Source: Sphingomonas rhizophila
Lineage (GTDB): Bacteria > Pseudomonadota > Alphaproteobacteria > Sphingomonadales > Sphingomonadaceae
Assembly (NCBI RefSeq): GCF_014396585.1
Contig: NZ_CP060717.1
Span: 1,674,001-1,738,000, forward strand
DNA: 64,000 bases
Reading direction: 5' to 3'
Shown: one piece after another, positions 33,452-41,880 of the stretch
How the letters are laid out: each line of letters begins with the position of its first letter
Position numbering within the stretch: the stretch's first letter is position 1
The notes under the pieces: model-generated
Told to the model about the DNA's origin: nothing
The model's database searches: none
The model's input: only the letters and a program-made list of their open reading frames with translations
Made by a program: the position numbers and the translations under genes

Positions 33452-34531
33452 ATGATCCGCATCGCCTATCTCGCGCTGGCCGAGGCCCACCAGCACCTGC
33501 ACTGGCTGCCCGGCGCGCTGGCGCTGGCGGCGCGCCCCGGGGTCGAGGTCAGCGTGCTGAGCGCGAGCAAGGCCAGCCTGGACCTCATCCGGCGGTTCGA
33601 TCCCAAGAAGCGCCTTCGAATCCGATATTTGCCGACCCCGTCGCACAAGCGCGATGGCTTGTTCTCGCCTCCGCCAAGAGGGTTGGTGGCACTGCTCTAT
33701 TCGCCGCTGCTGGCGCGGTTCGACGCAGTCGTCACCACCGAGACCAGCAGCAGCATCCTGAAACGCCTGCCGTGGTTCGGGGTGCCGATGATCCACCTGA
33801 AGCATGGCGCCGGCGACAGCGTTGTCGGCTACAACCCAAATCATCGTCTTTACGACTTCACGCTCGTCAATGGCCCAAAGGACAAGGCAAGGCTGATCGA
33901 AAAGGGGCTGGGCCGCGACGACAACATCGCCGTCGTCGGCTACGCCAAGTTCGAGCTGATCGCACCGGCCGGGCGGCTGTTCGCCGACGACCGGTCGGTC
34001 GCACTCTACAATCCGCACGCCAAGGCGCCGGGGTCGACCTGGTTCGATCATGGACCGGCGATGGTCCGGGCGATGGAGGGCATTCCCGGCTGGAATTTCG
34101 TCGTCGCGCCGCACGTCAAGTTGAAAGGCGGGCCGGACGTTTCCAGCGATGCGCCCAACGTTCGCATCGACCGGGGCAGCATCCGGTCGATCGACATGAG
34201 CTATACTCAAGGGGCGGACGTCTACATCGGCGACGCGTCGAGCCAGGTCTACGAGTTCATCCGCCAGCAGCGGCCGTGCATCTTCCTCAACCTCGACCAC
34301 GCCGACTGGCGCGGCAAGGAGCAGTACACTCACTGGCAGTTCGGCCAGGTGATCGACGATCCGTCGGAGCTGGCAGGAGCATTGGACCGCGCTGCATCGT
34401 TGCAGCCGCAATTCGAACCGCTGCAACGCGCCGCGTTCGAGCGGTCGCTCGACCCGACACCGGTCCCGTCATCGATGCGGCAGGCGGACGCGATCCTCGC
34501 CTTCCTCGCCGGGCGCGGCGTGTCATCCTAG
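33452..34531 (+). CDS. CDP-glycerol glycerophosphotransferase-like protein
   Basis: A 359-residue protein with a glycosyltransferase-B-like layout resembling the TagF/CDP-glycerol glycerophosphotransferase family. The clues are IHLKHGAGDSVVGYNP, the nucleotide-binding region VALYNPHAKAPGSTWFDHG, and DVYIGDASSQVYEFI near the end. No signal peptide or membrane helix is seen, so it is probably cytoplasmic or peripheral. In Gram-negatives such enzymes may add glycerophosphate to capsule or surface glycans; its role here is unknown. It is divergent from sdhB and ends in a 9-base overlap with convergent bcp. Confidence 0.72.
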   Translation: MIRIAYLALAEAHQHLHWLPGALALAARPGVEVSVLSASKASLDLIRRFDPKKRLRIRYLPTPSHKRDGLFSPPPRGLVALLYSPLLARFDAVVTTETSSSILKRLPWFGVPMIHLKHGAGDSVVGYNPNHRLYDFTLVNGPKDKARLIEKGLGRDDNIAVVGYAKFELIAPAGRLFADDRSVALYNPHAKAPGSTWFDHGPAMVRAMEGIPGWNFVVAPHVKLKGGPDVSSDAPNVRIDRGSIRSIDMSYTQGADVYIGDASSQVYEFIRQQRPCIFLNLDHADWRGKEQYTHWQFGQVIDDPSELAGALDRAASLQPQFEPLQRAAFERSLDPTPVPSSMRQADAILAFLAGRGVSS

Positions 34532-34987
34532 GGCGCGCGTCGCCTCCAGAACCTCGGCGGCGTGGCCGGCGACCTTCACCTTGCGCCATTCGCGAACAAT
34601 CGTGCCGTCGGCGGCGATGAGGAAGGTCGAGCGCTCCATTCCCATGTATTTCCGCCCATACATCGACTTTTCGACCCACGTCCCGAAGGCGTCGCTGATC
34701 GCTCCATCCTCGTCCGAGGCGAGCGGAACGGCGAGGTCATATTTGGCGATGAACTTGTCATGCTTCTTCATCGGGTCGCGGGAGACGCCGACGACCCTGG
34801 TCCCGGCCCTGGCGAAGTCCGCAGCGAGGGCAGTGAAATCCTGCGCCTCGCGCGTGCAGCCGGTGGTGTCGTCCTTAGGATAGAAATAGATGACCAGCGG
34901 CGAACCGGGCTTGCCGATGTCCAGCGACGTTCCATCGCTCAGCGTCGCCGAGATCGCCGGCGCCTTGCTTCCGACTTCAACCATCAT
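34523..34987 (-). CDS. bcp: Thioredoxin-dependent peroxiredoxin (Bcp/PrxQ type)
   Basis: A 154-residue peroxiredoxin that reduces hydroperoxides. The peroxidatic cysteine is in DDTTGCTREAQDF (about residue 44). The resolving cysteine found five residues later in many Bcp proteins is replaced by Gln, and no other cysteine is present, so this should work as a 1-Cys enzyme needing an external thiol. Two adjacent ATGs are possible; AGGAGG lies just upstream. It follows glnE with an overlap of stop and start. Confidence 0.9.
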   Translation of the reverse strand: MMVEVGSKAPAISATLSDGTSLDIGKPGSPLVIYFYPKDDTTGCTREAQDFTALAADFARAGTRVVGVSRDPMKKHDKFIAKYDLAVPLASDEDGAISDAFGTWVEKSMYGRKYMGMERSTFLIAADGTIVREWRKVKVAGHAAEVLEATRALG

Positions 34988-37696
34988 CGTCCCTCCTGCA
35001 CCGCGGCCCAGCGCGCCGAGTTCCTCTGCCGGGCAGCGCCGGCGGCGGCAAGCAGCGCCGTCCAATCGTCGGCCCCGCATAACGACGCCACCAATTGCCG
35101 CGACTGATCGGCCGGGGCCATCGCCGCCTCCGAACCCATCAGCCGAAGCACGACCAGCATCCTCGTCAGCAGGCGAAGATCGGGATCGGCCTCCCCATCG
35201 ATCAGTCCGGCGGCGACCAGACCCGCAATCGCGTTCTCGAGCTTCGGATCGAGGCCCTGGTGATGGATCAGTTGCAGCGTGTGGACCGCAAACTCAAGGT
35301 CGACCAGGCCGCCCGGACCGAGCTTGATGTCGAGGTCTCCCGCAGGCGGTTTGTGACGCGCCATTTCCCGCCTCATCTGTGCTGCGTCGGTTCGCGTCTT
35401 GGCCGGGTCTCTCGGCATACACAGGATCGCGTGGATGATCGTCCGCACCTTTTCGCGGAGCGCACCGGAGCCCGTCAGGGGCGGGCACGGCACAGCGCCA
35501 TATGCTCCCACGTCCAGGCATCCTCGCGCTGGTAGCGATCGAAGGCGGCGAGGCTGACGGCGAGCATCCCCTGCGCCCCCTGCGGCCGGAGGCGGGTGTC
35601 GACGTCGTACAGCGGCCCGCCCCGGTCTGGACGTTGAGGGACGAAATGATCCGCGCCGCGAGGCGATTGAAATAATCGGTGGCCGGGATCGACCGCGGTC
35701 CGTCCGACACCGCTCCTTCCGGAGCGTCGAACAGCATGATCAGGTCGAGGTCGCTGGCGTGGGTGAGCGCCCGCCCGCCGAACCGGCCGAGGGCGAGAAT
35801 GACCAGTTCACCGCCAGGCACACGGCCATTACTGGCTTCGAATTCGCGCGTGGTCGCTTCCGCCAACGCAATCACCGATGCTTCTGCTAGATCGCTGTAG
35901 CCGGCGGTGATGACGATCGGATCGCGGTGCGCGGCGATCAGCTGGACCCCGAGCGCGAAGCGGCGCTCGCCCACCAGCCGCCGGACCTGGTCGAGGGCCT
36001 GGTCAAGCGGCAGTCCGGCGATCGCCCGGCGGAAGCGCTCCGTCAGCGTTTCCGCGTCGGGCGGCGGGGCGAAGCTGGACTCGTCGATCAGCCCGTCCAG
36101 CAGCGTCGGCCGCAGCGCCAACTGGTCGGCCAGCACCGGCGCGTGGGTCAGGATCAGCGCGAGCAACTCGGCAAGTCGCGGCCGAGCTTCCAGCAGCCGG
36201 AAGAAATTGACTCCGCTCGACAGCCGCTCGACGATATCGCTGAACCGATTGAGCGCGTGACCCGGGTCGGGGCCGGCGGCAATCGCCTTGAGCAGGGTCG
36301 GCAGCATCGCCTCGAACGCGTGACGGGCGGGCTGCGAGCGCAGTGAACGGGCCTTGGCGGTGCGCCAATCCGCGACCCGCCGAGCGGCCTCGTCAGGATC
36401 GGGGAAGCCGAGCGCTTCGACCTCCGACCGAAGGATGTCGGGATCGTTCGACAAGCGCCCGCCCCGGTCCGTGACCAGCCCGTCAAACTGCGCGCCGACG
36501 AAGTCGACGTGCGGCCGGAGAAAATCGAGCAGGGCGGCCCCATCAGCATGGCCATCGAGGTTGGCGACCGCCTCCAGGGCCGCGGGATCGACCGGAAGGC
36601 GATGATCCTGGCGGTCGTCGATCATCTGCACCCTGTGTTCGGCGGTCCGCAGCGCACGATAGGCGTCACCGATCCCCGTCGCCACGTCCGGCGCCAGCAT
36701 GTCCGCCGACTGCAATGCCGCCAGCGCATCCAGTGTCGCCGGCGCGCGCAAGGAGGGATCGCGGCCGCCGTGGATCAACTGCTGGACCTGGGTAAAGAAT
36801 TCCGCCTCGCGGATTCCGCCGCGCCCGCGCTTCAGGTCGAATCCGGGACCGAAGCCCTGTCCCTGCGCGTAGTGGTCGCGGATGCGCAGCGAGATGTCGC
36901 GAATTTCCTCGATCGCGCCGAAGTCGAGCGCGCGTCGCCAGATGAACGGCTGTATTTCGGCCAAGAAGCGGTTGCCGAGGTCGAGATCGCCGGAGCAGGC
37001 GCGGGCGCGGATGAAGGCAGCCCGCTCCCACGGCAGCGCCTGGCTTTCATAATAGGAGATGGCCGCGTCGACGGGCAGTACGATGGGCGTCACCTCGGGC
37101 GACGGCCGAAGGCGCAGGTCGACCCGCTGGACATAGCCGTCATGCGTGCGCTGCTGCATCAGTTCCATAAATCGGCGGCCGATCCGCACCGCGGCTTCCC
37201 CGGCATCGTCACGCGGGCGACGGGGCATGGTCGCCTGGTCGAACAGCAGCAACAGGTCGACGTCGGAGGAATAGTTGAGTTCACGGCTTCCGAGCTTGCC
37301 CAAGGCGAGCACCGCGATCCCGCGCGGTTGCTCGTCCGGGGTCCGTTCCAGCATGGCCGCTTTCAGCGCCTCATCCAGCGCGCGGTCGGCGAAGGCGGAC
37401 AAATGCGCGGTCACCGCCTCCAGCGGCAGTTCGCCGGACAGGTCGCCAAGCGCGACGGCCAGCGCCAGTGCATGCCGTTGGCGCCGAAGCGTCGTGGCGA
37501 CGCTGTCGCCGTTGAGCAGGGGAACGCCTGCGATCGCGCTGTCGCTTCCGTCGCGAAGGAACGTCTCCGCGACGTCCGGAAGCGCGGCCATGGCCTCGCG
37601 GAGAAAGGGACTGAAACGACGCGCCCTGTCCAGCGCGTCCTGGCGAGCATCCCGCTTATGCTGCTGTTCGTCCACGGAAGGCATCGATCTGGTCAT
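34984..37696 (-). CDS. glnE: Glutamine synthetase adenylyltransferase/adenylyl-removase (two frameshifts in this sequence)
   Basis: A bifunctional enzyme that adenylates and de-adenylates glutamine synthetase in response to PII. Both nucleotidyltransferase domains show their Asp pairs: [13 protein letters not shown] in the first and [14 protein letters not shown] in the second. The frame is lost after [10 protein letters not shown] and again after HMALCRARP. Adding one base in the C runs at 35616-35623 and one G at 35478-35481 (plus strand) restores [18 protein letters not shown] and [13 protein letters not shown] and gives one 904-residue protein, normal for the family. Both losses are in G/C runs and look like sequencing errors. 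The stop overlaps the bcp start. Confidence 0.9.
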
Positions 37697-37752
37697 GGCG
37701 CAATTCCGGCCGCTACGAAACCAGCGGGGCGCAAAGGCGTTATTTTCTTACG

Positions 37753-37926
37753 ATGCAGAGACTTCGAATGTTCGACGAAAATCACAGGACCGGCGGCGAC
37801 CGCCGGCCCATCCTGCTCGAGTCGGCTTCGAACCAGCAGGGAATCGCGGCCGCGCTTCGCCGCGCATTTGAGACCGTCGACAGCGATCGCGACGACGAGT
37901 TCGAAGCACTGCTCCGCCGCATCTAG
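37753..37926 (+). CDS. Small NepR-like protein (57 residues), candidate
   Basis: A 57-residue open frame convergent with ecfG, ending five bases from the ecfG stop. Its C-terminal half (IAAALRRAFETVDSDRDDEF, then EALLRRI) lines up with the NepR helix pattern of the nepR product in this window (VGRALRTVYDDTLRESVPDD, then FLDLLRKLD): shared ALR, aromatic plus acid, D-x-F and LLR-basic-hydrophobic. The N-terminus is basic and unstructured, as in NepR. No clear ribosome site is seen. It could be a second NepR-type anti-sigma factor, a degenerate copy, or an unrelated small protein. Confidence 0.5.
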   Translation: MQRLRMFDENHRTGGDRRPILLESASNQQGIAAALRRAFETVDSDRDDEFEALLRRI

Positions 37927-37931
37927 CGACG

Positions 37932-38606
37932 TCAGTCGCGGTCGCGGCTCAATTCGTCCACCTGACCCATGATGGATTGCAGCGCCGAGCGGTTGGGATC
38001 CGTCTGGTGCTGACGGCGCGACGGCAGGCCGCTGCCGGTCAGCAACGCTTCGAGAGCGACGCGGCCACGAGCGACGCGGCTCTTGATCGTGCCGACCGCG
38101 CAACCGCAGATTTCCGCGGCTTCTTCGTAGGCGAAACCACCTGCACCGACGAGGATCAGTGCTTCGCGTTGCGGCTGCGGCAATTGCATCAAGGCGCGCT
38201 GCATGTCGCCAAGCTCGATATGCCGGTCCTGGCTGGCCGGCGCGGCGAGAATCTTGGCTGCGGTGACATCGTCCCATTCGCCCTTGAACCGGGCGCGGCG
38301 CATCTGGCTGAGAAACAGGTTGCGAAGGATGATGAAGGTCCACGCCCGCATGTTGGTGCCGGCCTGGAAGCGCTTGCGCGCCGCCCACGCCTTCAGCAGC
38401 GTTTCCTGGACAAGGTCGTCGGCAAGGTCGCGGCTGCCCGACAGCGAACGGCCGAACGCGCGAAGATGCGGGATGACCTGGGCGAGCTGGTCCTTGAACT
38501 CGTCGTCCGGCAGCGGGACGAGTTCGACCGGCGCCTCCGCAGGCTCGTCGTCTTCTTCGAATTCCGCCACGCTGTTACCCCACCCCTCGTTCGCGCCCAT
38601 TGCCAT
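37932..38606 (-). CDS. ecfG: General stress response ECF sigma factor EcfG
   Basis: A 224-residue ECF sigma factor. Region 2 includes HLRAFGRSLSGSRDLADDLVQ and RAWTFIILRNLFLSQMRR. Region 4 includes LPQPQREALILVGAGGFAYEEAAEI and GTIKSRVARGR. The RRARFKGEWDD segment between them is typical of EcfG proteins. An acidic N-terminal extension of about 30 residues precedes region 2. It is held inactive by NepR and freed when phosphorylated PhyR binds NepR. It lies downstream of phyR and a small membrane protein gene on the same strand. Confidence 0.93.
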   Translation of the reverse strand: MAMGANEGWGNSVAEFEEDDEPAEAPVELVPLPDDEFKDQLAQVIPHLRAFGRSLSGSRDLADDLVQETLLKAWAARKRFQAGTNMRAWTFIILRNLFLSQMRRARFKGEWDDVTAAKILAAPASQDRHIELGDMQRALMQLPQPQREALILVGAGGFAYEEAAEICGCAVGTIKSRVARGRVALEALLTGSGLPSRRQHQTDPNRSALQSIMGQVDELSRDRD

Positions 38607-38650
38607 GGCCGCTGAGATTTCTGTTTCGCTGGATGCCTGAATGTAGGGCG

Positions 38651-38788
38651 CTAGCGCGCTGCAAACAATATGACGGCAAAGATGACCACGACGAGGACCA
38701 GCCCGCCGAACAGAACATAACGCATGCTGCTGGGGCCCGTGCCCTCACGCGCTTCGGTCCCGGTCAGATGTTCGGGCTGCTCGGCCAT
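38651..38788 (-). CDS. Small membrane protein between phyR and ecfG (45 residues)
   Basis: A 45-residue open frame. It has a polar N-terminus (MAEQPEHLTGTEAREGTG) and one membrane helix (YVLFGGLVLVVVIFAVILFAA), ending in Arg. It lies 44 bases upstream of ecfG and 69 bases downstream of phyR, on the same strand, so it is probably part of the stress response transcript. No family is recognised. Codon use and position support a real gene, but there is no direct proof of translation. Confidence 0.62.
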   Translation of the reverse strand: MAEQPEHLTGTEAREGTGPSSMRYVLFGGLVLVVVIFAVILFAAR

Positions 38789-38857
38789 AAGATTCCTCAG
38801 ATCAGTTACGGGGCGCCAACGCGGCGGATTCGCGAAGGGTTCCGCGAGCGTTACGGA

Positions 38858-39657
38858 TCAGCCCGCCGGGACAGTCGCCGTGTCGAAGAACAACGCCTGG
38901 CTGATCGCCGCCTTCACCGTCGCGCGCTGGAAGGGCTTGGTGATGAGGAAGGTCGGTTCGGGGCGCGAGCCGGTCAGCAGGCGTTCTGGGAAGGCCGTGA
39001 TGAAGATTACCGGCACCGAGAATTCGGCCAGGATATCCTTGACCGCGTCGATGCCCGAGCTGTCGTCGGCAAGCTGGATGTCGGCTAGCACCAGTCCCGG
39101 GGGAGCCTTGCGCGCCTGAGCCACCGCTTCGTCGCGGGTCACGGCAACGCCGGTGACGTTGTGACCAAGATCGCGAACAATGGTCTCGATGTCCATCGCG
39201 ATGATCGGCTCATCCTCGATGATCAGCACGTCGGCATGGGTCTGGCGCTCGATCTCCGCAAGCGCTTCGGCGACCAACGATTCCACGTCCTCGGGCGAAG
39301 CGTCGATCAGGTAGGCGACGTCCTCGTTGGAAAACCCTTCGAGGCTGGTGAGCAGGAGCGCCTGGCGCGACAGCGGCGTGATCCGCGACAGGCGGGCATG
39401 GGCGATGCCCTCGTTACCATCGATGCTGTTCGTCGGCTCGTCGCCTTCCTCGATGTTCGCGCTCGACCAGATGGCGTGGAAGGTACGATAGAGGCCGAGC
39501 CGCGGATCGACCTCACGAGGGAAGCTTTCGGGGCTGGCGACGATGGTTTCAAGGGTGGCTCGGACGAAGTTGTCGCCATGCGCCTGGCTGCCGGTCAGGG
39601 CCCGGGCATAGCGGCGAAGAAACGGCAGGTGCGGGCGAGATCTTGGCCAAGCGACAT
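38858..39657 (-). CDS. phyR: Response regulator PhyR (frameshifted in this sequence)
   Basis: PhyR has an N-terminal sigma-like domain that mimics EcfG and a C-terminal receiver domain. The sigma-like part starts MSLGQDLA and should continue PHLPFLRRYARALTGSQAHG. The receiver contains VLIIEDEPIIAMDIE, the phospho-acceptor Asp in GLVLADIQLADDSS, and the lysine in FLITKPFQ. The frame breaks after eight residues; one more G in the GGG at 39633-39635 (plus strand) joins both parts into a 266-residue protein, the normal length. When phosphorylated, PhyR binds NepR and frees EcfG. The break is most likely a sequencing error. Confidence 0.92.
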
Positions 39658-39966
39658 GAGTGATACGACTCCGAAATGTTACGCCCGCGTTGTGGGCGCG
39701 ACGTTGGGTTGATGCAACCCGCGGAGGAAATTGCGCCCCTGATGTCACAGAAAGTGACAATCCCCGGCCCGCGGCGTCTGACGGTGGAACAAAGCACCGG
39801 CCATTTGGTTTCCCGCTCGGCTCCGTTGTTAAATTTGGCGACATTGACGAGCTGGCAAGCGCCCCATAGTGCTGCAATGCGAAGCGGCGAAAGGCCTCTT
39901 GTCCGTGTTTGGTTTGAGTGAGGGTGCGCATGGCATGCGAATGGCGCGCCGGAGGGGGATGAGAGG
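39658..39966. promoter_or_regulatory. Divergent control region phyR/nepR with candidate EcfG promoter
   Basis: This 309-base stretch separates the divergent phyR and nepR genes and holds no gene I can support. On the plus strand, GGAAC (39786-39790), a 16-base spacer and GGTT (39807-39810) come close to the EcfG promoter form GGAAC-N16/17-CGTT, with one mismatch in the -10 part. It would drive nepR and phyP from about 150 bases upstream. I found no GGAAC motif facing phyR. Confidence 0.45.
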
Positions 39967-40146
39967 TTGAGTGGTTCGAAGAAGAGCGAGGAGCGGGCTC
40001 GAGGAAAAGTGGGCAGTGACCGCGCAAACAAGACCGCTCGCGACAAGACGTCGCCGGTCGGCCGCGCCCTCCGCACCGTGTACGATGACACGCTTCGTGA
40101 ATCCGTCCCCGACGACTTTCTCGACCTGCTGCGCAAGCTCGACTGA
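39967..40146 (+). CDS. nepR: Anti-sigma factor NepR
   Basis: A 59-residue anti-sigma factor. A basic, disordered N-terminus is followed by the conserved NepR core VGRALRTVYDDTLRESVPDD and FLDLLRKLD at the very end. NepR binds EcfG in unstressed cells and phosphorylated PhyR under stress. No ATG is available; I chose a TTG with GGAGG about ten bases upstream, though a GTG at 40009 is possible. It lies 18 bases upstream of the phyP-like gene, in one unit. Confidence 0.88.
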   Translation: MSGSKKSEERARGKVGSDRANKTARDKTSPVGRALRTVYDDTLRESVPDDFLDLLRKLD

Positions 40147-40164
40147 CGCGCCGCGGGTGGCGCC

Positions 40165-41733
40165 ATGACCCTTTCTGACCACCTCCGGTCGCTGCCAACA
40201 CCCGCCAAGATCCTGCTACTGCTGACGGTCGCGCTGCTCCCGATCGGGGCGGCGCTGGTGTTCAGCGCGGTCAACGGGTTGCGCGAAGCCGGGCGCGTCA
40301 TTCGCGAGAGCAGCGTCCGGGAAGCGCACGTCACCACCGAAGCACTGAATGGGCTGATCGCGCGCAACGCCCTCGCGCTTCGTGTTGCTGCCAACGCCAA
40401 CCTTCGCGCCGGCGGCGGGCCGGTATGCGCCGAAGCGCGGCGGATCCTCGCCATCGCTCCGGCGGTCGCTCGAAGCTTCGAGCTGGAGGACAGCGCCGGC
40501 ACCCCCATCTGCGCGGTGGGCGACTATCGCGACCTCGATCGTCCGCCCTTGCTGGCGCCCGGTGACATTCGCGAATGGGTGGCGCGCGACGGCAAATCGT
40601 TGCTGGTCCGGGTGGGCGTTCCCGGCGGCAGCGCCACGACCCGCTTGACCCTGTCGGAGATACGCGGCGCCATTGGCGCGTCATTCGATACCATCGACCA
40701 TATCCAGATCGACGATCAACGGATCGTCATGGACGTGTTCAAGCGGGTGTCCGGGGCCGACGACAAGATTGTCCGCCAGGACATTTCCGCCGGCAACGGC
40801 GACCTGACCGTCCGTTACACCCTTCGCCAGCGATCGATCAGCACGATCGAGCGGCTGATGATCCTGCTACCGGTCCTGATGTGGGCCTTGGCGGCCATCA
40901 TCAGTTGGTGGCTCGTGCACCGCTTGCTGATCGTGCCGCTCCGGCGGTTGCAGCGGGCGGTGGTCGATTTTCAGCCCGGGTCAGAAGCGGGATTGGCAAT
41001 GCCGGAGGGCCTGGGGCCCGCGATGGAAATCCGCGAACTCGCGGACGCCTTCAGCCGCGCGGTGGAGCGGATTGACCGAAGCGAGCGGCAAATGGCCGAA
41101 GCCCTTGAAGGCCAAACCCGCCTGGTGCGCGAAGTCCATCACCGCGTGAAAAACAACCTGCAGGTCATCGCGTCGCTGCTCAGCATCCACGGCCGCACCG
41201 CGGACGGAGCCGAGGCGAAGGCAGCTTATGCGGCGATCGGGCGGCGGGTCGACGCATTGTCGGTCGTCCACCGCAACCACTACGCCGAACTCGAGGAAAA
41301 CCAGGGCATCGCCCTTCGGCCCTTGCTGACCGAACTGGCTTCCGGACTGCGCGGCTCGACACCCGAGGGCACCACGCCGATCCGGCTCGAACTCGAGCTC
41401 GACCAGGTTTCCACCACGCAGGATGTCGCGGTCGCCGCAGCCTTCCTGATCACCGAGGTCGTCGAATATGCAATGCTCCATGCCGGAGCCCAGCCGGTGG
41501 AAATCTCGTTGCGGCGATCGAGCGAGCTGACCGCCCGGTTGTCACTGACCAGCTCAGGCCTGCTCGAACGAAACATGGACAGCAACGAGCGCAAGCAGTT
41601 CGAGCGGATCGTCGAGGCCTTGGCCCGCCAATTGCGGGCGCCGCTCGATCGTAAACTCGGTACATATTCGCTCGACGTTCCCGTCTTCCCGCCCATGGAA
41701 CGGCGGGTACGGGGTCGAACGCCAAGGACGTAA
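40165..41733 (+). CDS. phyP: PhyP-like sensor kinase homologue of the general stress response
   Basis: A 522-residue membrane protein with helices at about 16-37 and 232-254 enclosing a periplasmic sensor region of about 190 residues. A linker follows, then a HisKA_2-type phosphotransfer segment with HHRVKNNLQ (H325/H326). The ATP-binding half looks degenerate: the N-box reads EVVEYA where ELVTNA is expected, and no DxGxG glycine box is seen. In Sphingomonas, PhyP is a negative regulator of PhyR, and a protein lacking ATPase boxes but keeping the histidine region would suit a PhyR phosphatase. The gene follows nepR by 18 bases. Confidence 0.82.
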   Translation: MTLSDHLRSLPTPAKILLLLTVALLPIGAALVFSAVNGLREAGRVIRESSVREAHVTTEALNGLIARNALALRVAANANLRAGGGPVCAEARRILAIAPAVARSFELEDSAGTPICAVGDYRDLDRPPLLAPGDIREWVARDGKSLLVRVGVPGGSATTRLTLSEIRGAIGASFDTIDHIQIDDQRIVMDVFKRVSGADDKIVRQDISAGNGDLTVRYTLRQRSISTIERLMILLPVLMWALAAIISWWLVHRLLIVPLRRLQRAVVDFQPGSEAGLAMPEGLGPAMEIRELADAFSRAVERIDRSERQMAEALEGQTRLVREVHHRVKNNLQVIASLLSIHGRTADGAEAKAAYAAIGRRVDALSVVHRNHYAELEENQGIALRPLLTELASGLRGSTPEGTTPIRLELELDQVSTTQDVAVAAAFLITEVVEYAMLHAGAQPVEISLRRSSELTARLSLTSSGLLERNMDSNERKQFERIVEALARQLRAPLDRKLGTYSLDVPVFPPMERRVRGRTPRT

Positions 41734-41785
41734 AGTTTTTTTTTAAAACCGGGGAACCGTGGCGGAAAACCGGACGTTTTAAGCT

Positions 41786-41880
41786 TCGGATAGTGACCTT
41801 TTGCCCCCCCGCTCTCGCTATCCGATCAAATGGGCCCGGAACCGCCAACCCTCCCCCCCCCGGTGGCGTTTCCGGGCCCA
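41786..41880. repeat. Nested hairpins and homopolymer runs between phyP and tatC
   Basis: Two inverted repeats lie side by side: 8-bp arms at 41786-41793/41818-41825, and 17-bp arms with one mismatch at 41831-41847/41864-41880 enclosing nine C. A run of seven C (41804-41810) is also present, and nine T lie just outside (41736-41744). The region probably ends both convergent transcripts, although neither hairpin has a clean T tract. The long C run is a likely place for base-count errors. Confidence 0.55.
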
